64,000 nucleotides of DNA, taken from the NCBI GenBank assembly GCA_944739405.2, contig OX123186.2, positions 38,239,551 to 38,303,550 of the forward strand, read 5' to 3'. The DNA is from Euclidia mi (Eukaryota > Arthropoda > Insecta > Lepidoptera > Erebidae). Each line of letters opens with the position of its first letter. The stretch's first letter is position 1. Under the pieces are notes generated by a model, which did no database searches, had not been told where the DNA came from, and worked only from the letters and a program-made list of their open reading frames with translations. Of the stretch, positions 23,084-33,659 are shown piece after piece. Made by a program: the position numbers and the translations under genes.

Positions 23084-23122
23084 TGAAATAGAATAAATCG
23101 AAGTCCGATTTATTCTATTTCA
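23084..23122. repeat. 17-bp perfect hairpin private to copy B
   Basis: tgaaatagaataaatcg, a 5-base loop aagtc, then its exact reverse complement cgatttattctatttca. In copies A (about 12,359) and C (about 57,623) the left arm runs straight into gacttgtacatt with no second arm. The second arm is an extra inverted copy, as left by template switching during replication. Confidence 0.85.
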
Positions 23123-24765
23123 TTCTATACATTACCTATATTCTACAAACGAATTTATATCTTAAAACCAAGTGCGATAAGTTCTAAAATTCTATGTAAC
23201 AGTAATGTACGTTATAATGTTTTGTCTCGAGTGAATATTTGATACAAAAAGGAAATTTCTCAATAAAAATGGACTGTATGTGATGTGGTAAGAGTGCGTA
23301 TTGCAGTGTATTGCATTTTGTCTGTGCGTGGTAGCTAACATGATATTCCGCGGAGTTAATGATGCTAGTCGGTATTATTGAAGCTACATAGATATTACTC
23401 TCCAAGTTTTGAATCGTGTGTGCATTATGGCAGTTGTGCTAATATTAGGCGTAGCATATCGAGCTTGATGTGATGTATACTATATCGCAGAAGTGAAAGT
23501 GGAAAATTCGGTCGGCTGCTCGCCGATCGAGGGATCAAAATGCTCTCTTATGAATTAAATTTCTCTTAATCTTTTTTTAATAAAACATTGCACACACAAG
23601 TGTCGCTCTATACAAACTTGAATGGAAAAACCCTAAGGAGCTTTTGATTTTGGAATGACTTTAGTTTAGTTTTTGAATCGTATAGTTTTTGAATCGTGAT
23701 GCATTCACAAGTGAATGTCCGGGAAATCATGCAATGTGTCAGATTGCTGGTTGGTTTATTTTTTCTCATAAAAACGAATACATCACATATATTCTCACTT
23801 TTGACATACCTACATGATAAATACATTGCACATTTTTCCATCACATTTGGCGTTTATTTTTACTTTCGCTGCACAATCCTTAAAATCTAGCTTGTACTTA
23901 TATTTAAACTGATTGAAATAATAGACAGGAAAAAAATACGTAACTCGAGCATAATACAATTTATTGCATCAATAGAGAGGTGAACTTTATAGAACAACTT
24001 AAAAGCGAACATTTTTTATAAAAATAGCAAGGTCTCGAAGCAAACATAATAGTGGAACAAAGCATCTTGAGGCTATTGCATAAGGTACGTTTTATCAACT
24101 TCAAAAGTGCATCACAGGAGCACTAAGCACATTCTTTGTGTTCTGTAATACTAGAAACTTTGTTGGTGTTCTATACAATATGCAAGACAACAATTGCACT
24201 ACTAATTACATCATGTTTATTTCATCAACCTGCCAGTGCTACTTTTGTTTTCGTACCAAGTTCCACAGCACTCCTGCATTTTTCAGTGGTATAATTTCAG
24301 GAAGAATGGATGTTGAAAACACAAAAGAGTTCTGCTCTCGACCCTTTGGATAGTAGGAGCTATGAGACCTCGTTGGCGACTCTCCTTAGTCACTGGAGAG
24401 CTTAATAGCTACTTCGGAAGACAGTTGTTAGTGAACAAAATGTTGGATATAGAAACGATTTTTCACTTGTGGCTTTGTTTTCGTTTTTGTTACTGTGGAA
24501 AGTGGCCATTGCTGAACGTTGACAGAGGTACAGTCGGAAGTACCCATGCTACCGGGCTAATATGTGTATGTGTGAGACTAAAAATAATTGTTGTTGATGA
24601 TTAGTATTTAAGCCTTTTTCCTTATTTACCCAAAAGTTTATCTGACTCATATCACTCGTAATTTCATTGAGCTGTCGAGAGGATGATTTGATTATTTATT
24701 TCAAAAAGTAAAAGCTATGATATTACACAACATAGCTTGACAAAATGTACGTTGTGTATAATAAT

Positions 24766-25179
24766 ACATACATACATACATACATATCGTCACGCCTTTT
24801 ATCCCCGAAGGGGTAGGCAGAGGTGTATTTCTACACCCACTTTTCGCCAGATATACTTTAGTCCCACGTAATAAGGGGCGAGCCTATTGCCGTATCGGGC
24901 ACATTTCCAGACTCCGTGCTGCTACTGAGAATTTCGTGACAGAAAAACCCAATAACACTGCCCGACCCAGGAATTGAACCCGGGACCTCCCGATCCCACG
25001 CGCACATTTATGCCGCGAGACCAACGAGGCAGTCGTGTAGGGTTTGATGTCAAGTTTTCCGTCTCTCCGCAAAGATGGTATTTGCATCGTGTTATCCCTT
25101 AGTCGCCTCTTACGACACCCACGGGAAGATAGGGGGTGGTGACACTTGTATTCTATGCCGTCAACCACACGGCTTTATG
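24766..25179 (-). mobile_element. Full-length SINE in copy B with 10-bp TSD
   Basis: Flanked by gtataataat on both sides (24,756-24,765 and 25,180-25,189). Copy C keeps the empty site at 59,510-59,519. Read on the minus strand it starts gccgtgtggttgacgg, includes gtgggtgtcgtaagaggcga, then a tRNA-like head with cctcgttggtctcgcgg (A box) and ggttcaattcctgg (B box). It ends with ccttcggggataaaaggcg and a (TGTA)n tail. The first 150 bp match the 5' UTR of the intact RTE at 36,665-36,815. Confidence 0.85.
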
Positions 25180-25718
25180 GTATAATAATCTCATTGGAAT
25201 ATGATCCAATCAGGTGATGGGTTCAAAACAGATGCATCGGTAGATTGCCATAGGCATGACGGAACCCGTTTGGGAATAAATGCATAACATAGACGAAACT
25301 CTAAAAATGAAAATGGAATAACATCAGAATTTTAAGTAATCACAACCGGTAACTAAGTATAAAAAGGTTACATAACAATTTTTAAGTGGAACTTTAAACT
25401 GAATACAAAAAGTATTTCGACTTGCAACGTTCTTGACTTAGCGCAAAAACTCGAGAGAAAATACTCAGCATAGCATCCAGCTTTGCAAGCTTTCATAATA
25501 CCACAAATATTATATTGCAGCGTTTAATTTGAGAGGCGTCGCTAGCGGAATAATATTAAAAGAGCTTGCTTTGTGAGGTGCTAACAAATTGGCGGTAAAG
25601 TTTGTGCGGACGCTTGCCCTCTGAGCGAGATATACATACAACGAACATAAACATCTTTATACTCTTGTTGTTCTTTGTTTTTGACGTTTGAAAATGCTAT
25701 TTTGTGGAATATGAAGTC

Positions 25719-25779
25719 TATGCGATGCAGTGGTTGCTTCTAGCATTGACTATGCTAGAAGCAACCACTGCATCGCATA
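25719..25779. repeat. 27-bp perfect hairpin
   Basis: A 27-base arm starting tatgcgatgcagtggttgct pairs perfectly with the second arm around a 7-base loop ttgacta. Copy C has the same structure at about 60,051-60,110, but its left arm has mismatches (aagagatgcagtgcttg). Copy A does not extend this far. Confidence 0.85.
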
Positions 25780-26385
25780 CTACGTGCTACTGACTTATTA
25801 TTCCTTCTAAGTAGTGGTACGACTGAATTATTGGTAAAAGAGGTTAGATAGTGGCAAGATATCATTTTATTACTTTAGAATATGACAATCTAGATATAGA
25901 AATACAAACGGCTTGTCAGTACACAGTTTTACAATTAAAAAGTACTGCATACTGCAGTAATCTTACACATAGTGCAATAGGATTATAGACTACATTTGGC
26001 TATGTTACCGGGCAGTTTAAAATAAATTGCAGTCGTCGTAAGCAATCTATTGCAGTAAAAATATAGCCCGGTTTATCGTGCTATTTCATTTTGCAATGGT
26101 TTTTAGCTTATCGAAGTAAACGAACTTTACATACGTGTTTGTAACAAAGTGTATGAGGTGGTCCCATGGCTTTAATCTGAGGGCATACTAATGGCCACTC
26201 GTCGGATTTCGTCTATTATACCTGGAACACAATGTTACCGGCTTCCTCTGTTTGTAAATTTTCACTAACAGTACGGTAGAAGATAATGTTTTAGTTTTGT
26301 TTGTCCGTGTCCGATAATGTATGTTTAACTTAGTTAAACAAGATTATATTTTTGTGCTAAGAAATCAAAAGAGAATTATTTTTCA

Positions 26386-27555
26386 CTAGCTTTTGCCCGC
26401 TGCTTCGCACGCGACAAATTTCACTTAGATAAAATATTTTGTAAAAACTCCCCTTCACTCCTCAAGGAGAATGAAGTTAATCCCTTGAAGTATTTAAAGG
26501 GTTTCATAGAAGTTGTGACTCCCCTTTTTATCCACTTAGGTTAAGAATTTCCAAAAAGACTTTCTTAGTGTTTACTAACTTCATTTGAGGAAGCAATATA
26601 CAAAGTCTGAAGTTAATTCATTGAAGGCATAAAAAGGTTTTATACATATTTTGACTCCCATTTTTATCCACTTATGGTAAGAGTTTCCAAAAAGAGTTTC
26701 TCAATGTTAATTTAACCCTTAAATGGTATCGGGGTCAAAATTGACCCCAAAGCTTCATATTTTTAATCACACCTTTTCAGTAAAAGCACCTACACTCTTG
26801 CGCATCGGGGTAATCTCATTACGCCGCGGAATGCGGTGGGTGACGGACGCGCGTCACTTAACTGCTACTGAGAACGGAGATATGTACACTGCTGGGGTCA
26901 AATTTTACCCCGATACCGGAAGTGTACATTTTATTGTATGATTTATGTCGTAATGTTTCACTATTTTATACTTAATTTATATATAATTTTACTTGACGGT
27001 GAAATCTCACAGCTTTTGGAAGACCAAAACGAAGAATCTGGCTCCGAATTAATTCAGGACGCCACAATAGCTGCTTGTGACCAGAAAATTATCAGCGTTT
27101 GTGAGGATCAAATAGATTAATTGTTTAAGATTGTAATTTTTTTTATTATTCGTGATCTCATAGGAAGTTCCTATTTTTTATTATATTAGTTATATACAGA
27201 AACGAATACAAAATGTTTTCTTGTATTATTTTTCTTTTTATCTATAAATAAGAATACCTAAAGTAGAGTTTTGTCAAATAAGAAGATACGACCTGTTTTA
27301 TTTATTAAATATGTGATCTCTTGTTAAAACATGATACAAATTTAATATAACATTACATTGTAAGTCCTTTTTTCCTAAATAAAAAGAAAATTTATAATGT
27401 ACAGTTGTATCATTTTATATTACTGTGTACTAATATCTGGGGTCAATTTTGACCCCTATACCACTTACGTTGCCTTTTTTACCGAAACCAGCTAAGGGTT
27501 AATCCATTTGAGGAACCAATATACAAAGTTTGAAGTTATAATATATTAATATTGT
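26386..27555 (-). mobile_element. Helitron-type element with internal tandem repeats, split by piggyBac
   Basis: The plus-strand start ctagcttttgcccgctgctt is the common lepidopteran Helitron 3' end read backwards (minus strand ends aagCTAG then T). Inside are two tandem units of about 135 bp, each with a tttttatccactta block, a ttccaaaaaga block and a catttgaggaa-caatatacaaag block. The second unit is interrupted by the piggyBac element at 26,716. The other end near 27,555 is not clear. Confidence 0.6.
26716..27498 (+). mobile_element. Non-autonomous piggyBac-like transposon
   Basis: TTAA at 26,712-26,715 and 27,499-27,502 flank ends CCCTTAAATGGTATCGG and (reverse) CCCTTAGCTGGTTTCGG, a piggyBac-type target and inverted repeat. 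Both ends also hold the palindrome ggggtcaaaattgacccc or a close match, near 26,731 and 27,439. Removing the element rejoins an interrupted tandem unit of the host Helitron. Internal frames are too short for a transposase, though LLDGEISQLLEDQNEESGSE (about 26,989-27,048) resembles an acidic piggyBac N-terminus. Confidence 0.82.
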
Positions 27556-27586
27556 GGGCTCCCTAACCATAATTTTTAGAGTAGGC

Positions 27587-28081
27587 GCGAGAGTGCCGCC
27601 GTTATGGGCGGAGTCTGATATTTGGTTCGCGCAAGTTGAAGGTCAATTCGCGATATCTGGAATTACCAACGACTTAACCAACAATTACGTCATTGGCCAC
27701 CTCGACAACCAGCATTCCAGAGAAGTCAAAGATATTATTGTGAACCCTCCGGCGACTGATAGATACGAGAAGCTCAAGACCGACCTTATCAAGAGGCCAA
27801 GCGCATCAAAAGAGAACAAAATCAAGCAGTTATTGATGCATGAAGAGCTTGGAGATCGTAAGCCTTCCCAGTTCCTACGTCGTCTCCGAGGCCTTGCGGG
27901 CCATAACGTCCCAGACAATTTTCTGAAGACAATTTGGATCAGTTGTCTTCCTCATGGTGTCCAGACCGTGCTCGCGGGCCAAACAACTTCTATTACGCTC
28001 GAAGAACTGTCTGAATTAGCCGATAGAGTGTACGACCTCGCATCCTCAACGCCCAAAGTTGCTACTGTGAACGAAATTCCT
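27587..28081 (+). pseudogene. Ty3/gypsy gag fragment
   Basis: The frame reads RVPPLWAESDIWFAQVEGQF, then ATDRYEKLKTDLIKR, LLMHEELGDRKPSQFLRRL and TLEELSELADRV. This matches the N-terminal gag domain (DUF7041-like) of one branch of insect gypsy retrotransposons, which assembles the particle. It is open for about 165 codons and then runs into unrelated sequence. No LTR, zinc knuckle or pol was found next to it, so only this piece survives. It sits directly after the Helitron-type element. Confidence 0.72.
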
Positions 28082-28139
28082 GGGTCATTTTTTTGTGTTT
28101 ATTATTCATTTGTGGTATTTTTTTATATTTTAGAATAGC

Positions 28140-28499
28140 TTAGCTATTTTTATAGCCTATGATTAAAAAATTCAATTCATGATAGAGTACCATGTTTGTA
28201 TCATTGACATACATGGTTCTCTATTATATATATATCTTGCGTTTACAGAATTATTTACGTGTAAAAGACTACAAAAAAATTGCGAATTCATGAAAATACT
28301 GCCGGGAAATTCTTGACCACGACAGGAAGTCATAGGTAATAAGATATAAATTCAAATACATCGAGCATAATAATTAAGCATTGAAAAAAAAAAGACTGTT
28401 CAAAAAGTATAAAAGTTCACTATAGCTTAAAATCTCTAACACAACTGTTTGAAACAAAGGTTGTGAAACCCTGAATGTGTGTTTACAAAAAGTCTTGTC
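28140..28499. other. Non-coding stretch with a small hairpin
   Basis: No gene seen. Near 28,181-28,222, atagagtaccatg pairs with catggttctctat (12 of 13 bases) around a short loop. The sequence is absent from copy C, so it arrived with, or replaced DNA beside, the gag fragment. Confidence 0.5.
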
Positions 28500-29138
28500 G
28501 TGGCACCAACTATAGTGTTCCTCAACGTGGCCAAATTCATTTAATTTACTTAATATATTAACAAACTAAAGAAATCGTATTCGTATAGTATCAAAGTATC
28601 ATAAGTGAAAACGTCATAAATTAATTCAGTAAAGCTGAAATAATAGAATACAAAACTTTCATTTCATTTTTCTTTGTTTCCTTCCATTTTAGTAGGTGTA
28701 CCTACTGCCATCATGCACTAGGAGTATCTTTAATATACAGCTACGAAAAAGTTGTATGAAAATATGAGTTAGTTTTAACGCATCTTGCAATTCTTATGCT
28801 TTTCATAATGGCTATGTTATGTTGTACCTACGTTTGCGAAAAGGTTTTATTAAAATAAATATTGGATAATTTCCGTACGTTACGAGTTATGAGTTCTTTG
28901 CTATTAAGCTTAGGTTATTATTTATCTTTCCAGATGCATGTTTGTATAGCCTAAGTGATCGGTAGGGCTGAAATAGTTGATGGAGTTTGTTTAACCTGTT
29001 TCGTTTTATTCGTATAAACCGCATGACCCTACTGCGTTTTACGAAATTGAAGTCCACGGCTGATATCAAATGCACTGATAATAACGTTATACCAGAAGGC
29101 AGAGCAAAACCCGTTGTACCAACATGGCCCACGGGTTA
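28500..29138. repeat. Duplicated segment, copy B, second part
   Basis: From tagtgttcctcaacgtggcc onward this matches copy C from 63,418 to the window end with few differences. Together with the first part it shows that copies B and C extend beyond the transposon cluster at 26.4-28.1 kb. No gene recognised. Confidence 0.85.
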
Positions 29139-30440
29139 ATACGAAACCTATTACAAGAATTTAATTTTACATATTATTATACACTAACTTGTCACAGACG
29201 TGAGTATGGATGTATTCGTTTCATAGACAGCTATTCAGTATTGAAGCCACAAACTGTAAAATGGTCATTGTTTCATAATTGAGCACATGAACAGTGCTTT
29301 GTATAAATTAGTCATCATTTAGAGCAGCAGTGCAAGTCCTTTGAAGTGATGCGGTATTACTCAGAAGCTCTTTACCGGGCATGTACCTGAACTAATGCCC
29401 GTTTGACCTATTTGGTGTACTGTTAATGCAAGTGACCGTTTGCATTGTAGATGTCGGTACTCTAATGGTCTCGTTTCGACTGATACAATATAGTTTCTGT
29501 TGCAACTCGGTTGCCGCAATTATCTTCTGAATGCTGCAACGTATTCTAATGGAACTTAAACTTTTATTTTCTTGTTTTCAGTTCAACATATTTCATTGAA
29601 TTGCGAAATTGAAATTGAGCGAATAGGGTGTATTGAAATCCGTTGGTTACGAAAGGTTTTAGTAAATCCTGTAAAGCTAAAAGTTTTAGAAATTAAATTG
29701 CGGAGTTGTATGCCCACTTTTCGTATATGTGTGTAGCAAACCTCAAACAAGGATACAAAAAGTAATAAAAACGAAACAGAAATCCGTCAGATGATTGATG
29801 CAAGTTAAACGCTGTAATTAAGTAAAGCGTCGCGTGCTTCCATTGTGCGTTTACATTTTAATGGCAATCGCCATTTTTCATTGGCCTCATACCACTCGGT
29901 TGATTGATGCCTATATTTATTAAGATTTTTTCTTGATATGGAATTATGTGGGCAAAAATTGCATAGCAAATAAAATATTTGCTTTTTGACTTTGTAATTA
30001 TGCTTTATTTATTATTTGTGATACAACTATAATGTTGCTATAGGAAGAGTTCAGACTAGTTTTTCGGATATTTATATGATGACCTGTTTGTAGGCATATG
30101 TCTAATAGGTTATTTCGAGTCGAGGATTCCGTCAGATACGGGTTTGCAGTGATAAGAATGCAAACCATAGTACGTAGCGGGTCTACGAGATGCAAAGTAG
30201 CAGGACGACTTCCGTTATCTTGCAGAGCTTCGTAGTACACGCAGTAACACTGGTTCGAAGTGCTTCTGCCACTTAAAGCCACATACATATACTAACTTTT
30301 GTTTATAATATTTTTGCTGCATTGTTTTCTGAGACAAAACTCCAAATTTGTTATACTCGTATATATAATTATTGTCAACTAGATAATCGTATTAGTTGGC
30401 GGCGAATTCGACGTAGTATTTTCCATATAACTTTAGTTTG
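29139..30440. other. Non-coding stretch, nothing recognised
   Basis: AT-rich, no convincing coding frame. Since copy C leaves the window at the matching point, I cannot tell whether this belongs to the duplicated segment. Confidence 0.5.
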
Positions 30441-30447
30441 AAGTTAG

Positions 30448-31047
30448 CAGGAGTTAGAGAAAATAACCTCCTCTAACATTGAGCCTCTTGAGGATACCAT
30501 ATCCGATTTGCGACGTGAGCTGAACGACCGGGACCAGCAATTGCTGCTTAACGATGTCCTTGTGGCTGGCCTACCCGAGCAAAAGGGTGAGAGTGCCACC
30601 CACATAGTCAAACTGATGGCAACCAAACTAGGAGTAGACATACAGGACGCCGACATCGTTCACGTCGAGCGCATTGGGCCCGCGCGTCGTAATATCGTCG
30701 AGACAACTGGCCCTTCTGCCGACCCCACTGCGCACCGGCCGCGAGTAATAGCCGTGCGGCTGGCGCGTCGCTCAACTCGCGATAACTTGCTACGGGCGGT
30801 CCGCGTGCGGCGAGTTCTCACTACCTCGGACATAGGCGTGGCGGGCTCGCAACATCGCATTTACATCAACGAACGGCTGACGCGCACAAACCATCAGCTG
30901 TTTCGTCAAGCTCGTGAGGCTGGTCGCCGTCGGCAGTGGAAGTATATCTGGTCTAGAGACGGTAAAGTTTTTGTTAAGAGGGAGGACGGGGCACCCACGT
31001 ACCGTATTGTTAATGGCAACGACATAAGTAAATTTTTTGGGCAATGA
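30448..31047 (+). pseudogene. LINE ORF1 protein, 5'-truncated
   Basis: An open frame runs from 30,448 to the stop at 31,045-31,047. It has a short coiled-coil-like stretch (LEDTISDLRRELNDRDQQL), then LNDVLVAGLPEQKGE, and a C-terminal part with RRSTRDNLLRAVRVRRVLTT and YINERLTRTNHQLFRQARE. This layout is typical of lepidopteran LINE ORF1 proteins, which often match the baculovirus FP-protein domain in databases. ORF1p binds LINE RNA and aids insertion. No natural ATG begins the frame, consistent with 5' truncation of the element. Confidence 0.72.
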
Positions 31048-31376
31048 CAAGTTGGATAATGTTGCAAATATTTAGGATATTACTAGTGTTTATTATATTC
31101 TTATCAATAATCTTTTCTTATAATGTCTATTATGTATCTACTTGTAAGTCTTTCGCTGACAAAAATGGCAGTAACACATATAAAAATCTTTCGGAGTATC
31201 ATTACTACAGTTGCCGTGTAGTAAGAAACAAATCTTTAACTGTATTTCCTGTCACCTATATACAATATTTACACATAATTTCATACACATATATTTATAA
31301 CTTATACTTGATATTTATACTACACATGAACATGACTTATACTATATTAGTTATTGTTAATATACACTTTAATTAT

Positions 31377-31438
31377 ATTCGTACATTGTGTTGTTGTTGC
31401 ATTATTGCATACTTACAACAACAACACAATGTACGAAT
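31377..31438. repeat. 23-bp perfect hairpin between LINE ORF1 and ORF2
   Basis: attcgtacattgtgttgttg and the following ttg pair with the complement ending acacaatgtacgaat around a 16-base loop. It lies in the non-coding stretch between the two LINE ORFs, just before a tandem repeat. Confidence 0.8.
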
Positions 31439-31444
31439 TACATA

Positions 31445-31535
31445 TATGGTATGTTACGCAACGCATTTGTCAATGTTGACAGCGAACACTTAGTATGGTA
31501 CGCAACGCAATTGTCAATGTTGACAGCGAACACTT
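31445..31535. repeat. Two tandem units of about 45 bp between LINE ORFs
   Basis: tacgcaacgca-ttgtcaatg and ttgacagcgaacactt occur twice in a row (about 31,445-31,491 and 31,493-31,535) with very few differences. Each unit also contains the small palindrome gtcaatgttgac. Confidence 0.8.
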
Positions 31536-33659
31536 GTTTAGGGTTAACAATTACTGTGCAGCTATCCTTTCTTTGATTATAGTGCGATACAATAACTTAG
31601 ATATTTCTAATGGTTATTATTAATAGATACCTCAGAGTTGGATTGTTGAATGCGGGATCCCTAGGTGCGAACCACGATGACTTTGTAGGAATGGTAGAAC
31701 GCAATCCTGTAGATATATTAGCAATAAATGAAACATGGCTGCGACGGGGAGAGGAGGCGCGCGGGCCTGTTCTACCAGGGTATAGCTTCCGTCACACTCC
31801 GCGGCCCGCGAATGTTCGCGGCGGTCGCGGCGGTGGCGTAGGCTTTTACATAAAGCACGGCATAAGCGCGCGAACTTGGACAGGTACAAGCGATCCTAAG
31901 TTCGATTCCGTGGAGCAGATGTGGCTCACACTCACGCTGCACGGTAAGAAGATCGCTATAGGCACGGCTTATCGTCCTCCATGGCTGAACTTAGATTTAT
32001 TTCTGGATTCAGTTAGTTTGACATTAAGTTCTTTGGGACATTGCGATCATTTTATTTTGCTAGGCGACCTTAATGTTAATGTCCAAAATAATAAAGACAC
32101 CAAGACGAAGAAACTTAACGATTTCTTTGGTTGCGTGGGTCTTAATCAACTGGTGTCATCACCGACGCATTTCACCGAGAATAGTGAGACCTTGATTGAT
32201 CTGCTTTATACGGACCTAAGCGCGAATAGTGTCAGGATCGAGCCATTTAAGTTAATCAACAGTCACTCATACATAAGTTGTGAACTCGGTATCAGGAAGC
32301 AAAAACTATTGCCACAAGTACATAAAAGGCGTTGCTTGAAAAACATTTGCTCTGAAACTATGCATGACGGTCTAGATAAAATTCGATGGGATCTTATATC
32401 CACTTTAGACAATGTGAACGATATGGTGAGTGCATTAAGCGAATGGATCACAGTGATATTCGATATATACGCTCCTATTAGGGTTTGCATACTTAAGGGT
32501 CGTTCTTATCCATGGATAACAGACACAATTAGACTCATGATGAAATGTAGGGATGATGCCTTAGCTAAGTTTCGGGAACTAAAGACGGAAACCAGTAGGC
32601 TTTATTATAAGCAATTAAAGTCTACTGTTACTACAGCGTTGTACCAGGAAAAAGTAGCGTATTATAAATATAATATAAATAATAAAATAAGAGATCCAAA
32701 AGCCCTCTGGCGAAATTTAAAATCAACAATTCTGCCGGCTTAACAAGGGGCTGATATTCCTTCACATCTCAGGGACCCCGATATTATAAATACTTTCTTT
32801 TTAACTGTGCCTGGCGACACGAACACTAGTATTTGTAATCTTACGTATTATGAGTACCATAGATTCTGTGACGCCACTTTTAGTTTGGTAACTGTGGATC
32901 AGGATGTCGTTTTCCGTATAATACAAGGTCTCAGATCCAACGCTGAAGGATTCGACAAAATAAACTTGGCCATGATTAAAATGACCTTAACACACACCCT
33001 TAAAGTTATTACAGACATAGTGAATCATTCCATTGTAACCTCTACTGTGCCTGATATATGGAAAGTAGCTAGTGTAAGACCGCTACCGAAAAAACCAAAC
33101 CCTAATAGCTTACAGGACTTACGGCCGATTAGCATTTTGCCCTGTTTATCGAAGGTCTTAGAAAAAGTTGTAAGCCGTCAGCTCACCGAGTTTATAGAAA
33201 GAAATGAGATTCTACCTAGATTACAGTCCGGATTTAGGCGGTTCCGTGGCACCACCACGGCACTTTTGGATGTGACTGATGAGATCCTGTCTGCCCAGGA
33301 TAAGGGCATGTGCACGATTCTGGTCCTATTAGACTATTCCCGCGCTTTTGACGCTATAAATTTAAATTTGTTGTTATCCAAGCTGAGCTTCTATGGATTT
33401 GACAACAATACATTAAAGTGGTTCCATAGCTACCTGAGTAACCGAATGCAATATGTGGAGCTAAATACAATGGATGGGACCACCTTGACCTCGACACCTG
33501 CCTCTTTAGCGAGAGGCGTGCCGCAGGGCTCTATTCTGGGACCTATACTTTTCAGCCTGTACTGTGCCGACATCACGGACTCCATTAAAAACTGTAAATA
33601 CCACATCTATGCGGATGATGTTCAGGTCTATTTGTCATTTCAATCAATCAATCAATCAA

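Larger units (their letters stand above)
19878..26385. repeat. Duplicated segment, copy B, first part
   Basis: Matches copy A (9,515-13,110) up to about 23,785 and copy C (52,694-60,640) throughout, apart from insertions in each. No host gene was recognised. B-specific features are a SINE at 24,766-25,179, a 17-bp hairpin at 23,084-23,122 and loss of most of the foldback near 23,627. It ends at the Helitron-type end CTAG at 26,386. Confidence 0.88.

Noticed and set aside
24884..25168. 94-codon minus-strand ORF as a protein gene
   Set aside because: It lies wholly inside the SINE with its tRNA head.
31044..31493. 149-codon hydrophobic ORF
   Set aside because: It lies in the non-coding spacer between LINE ORF1 and ORF2 and includes the hairpin and the tandem repeat.
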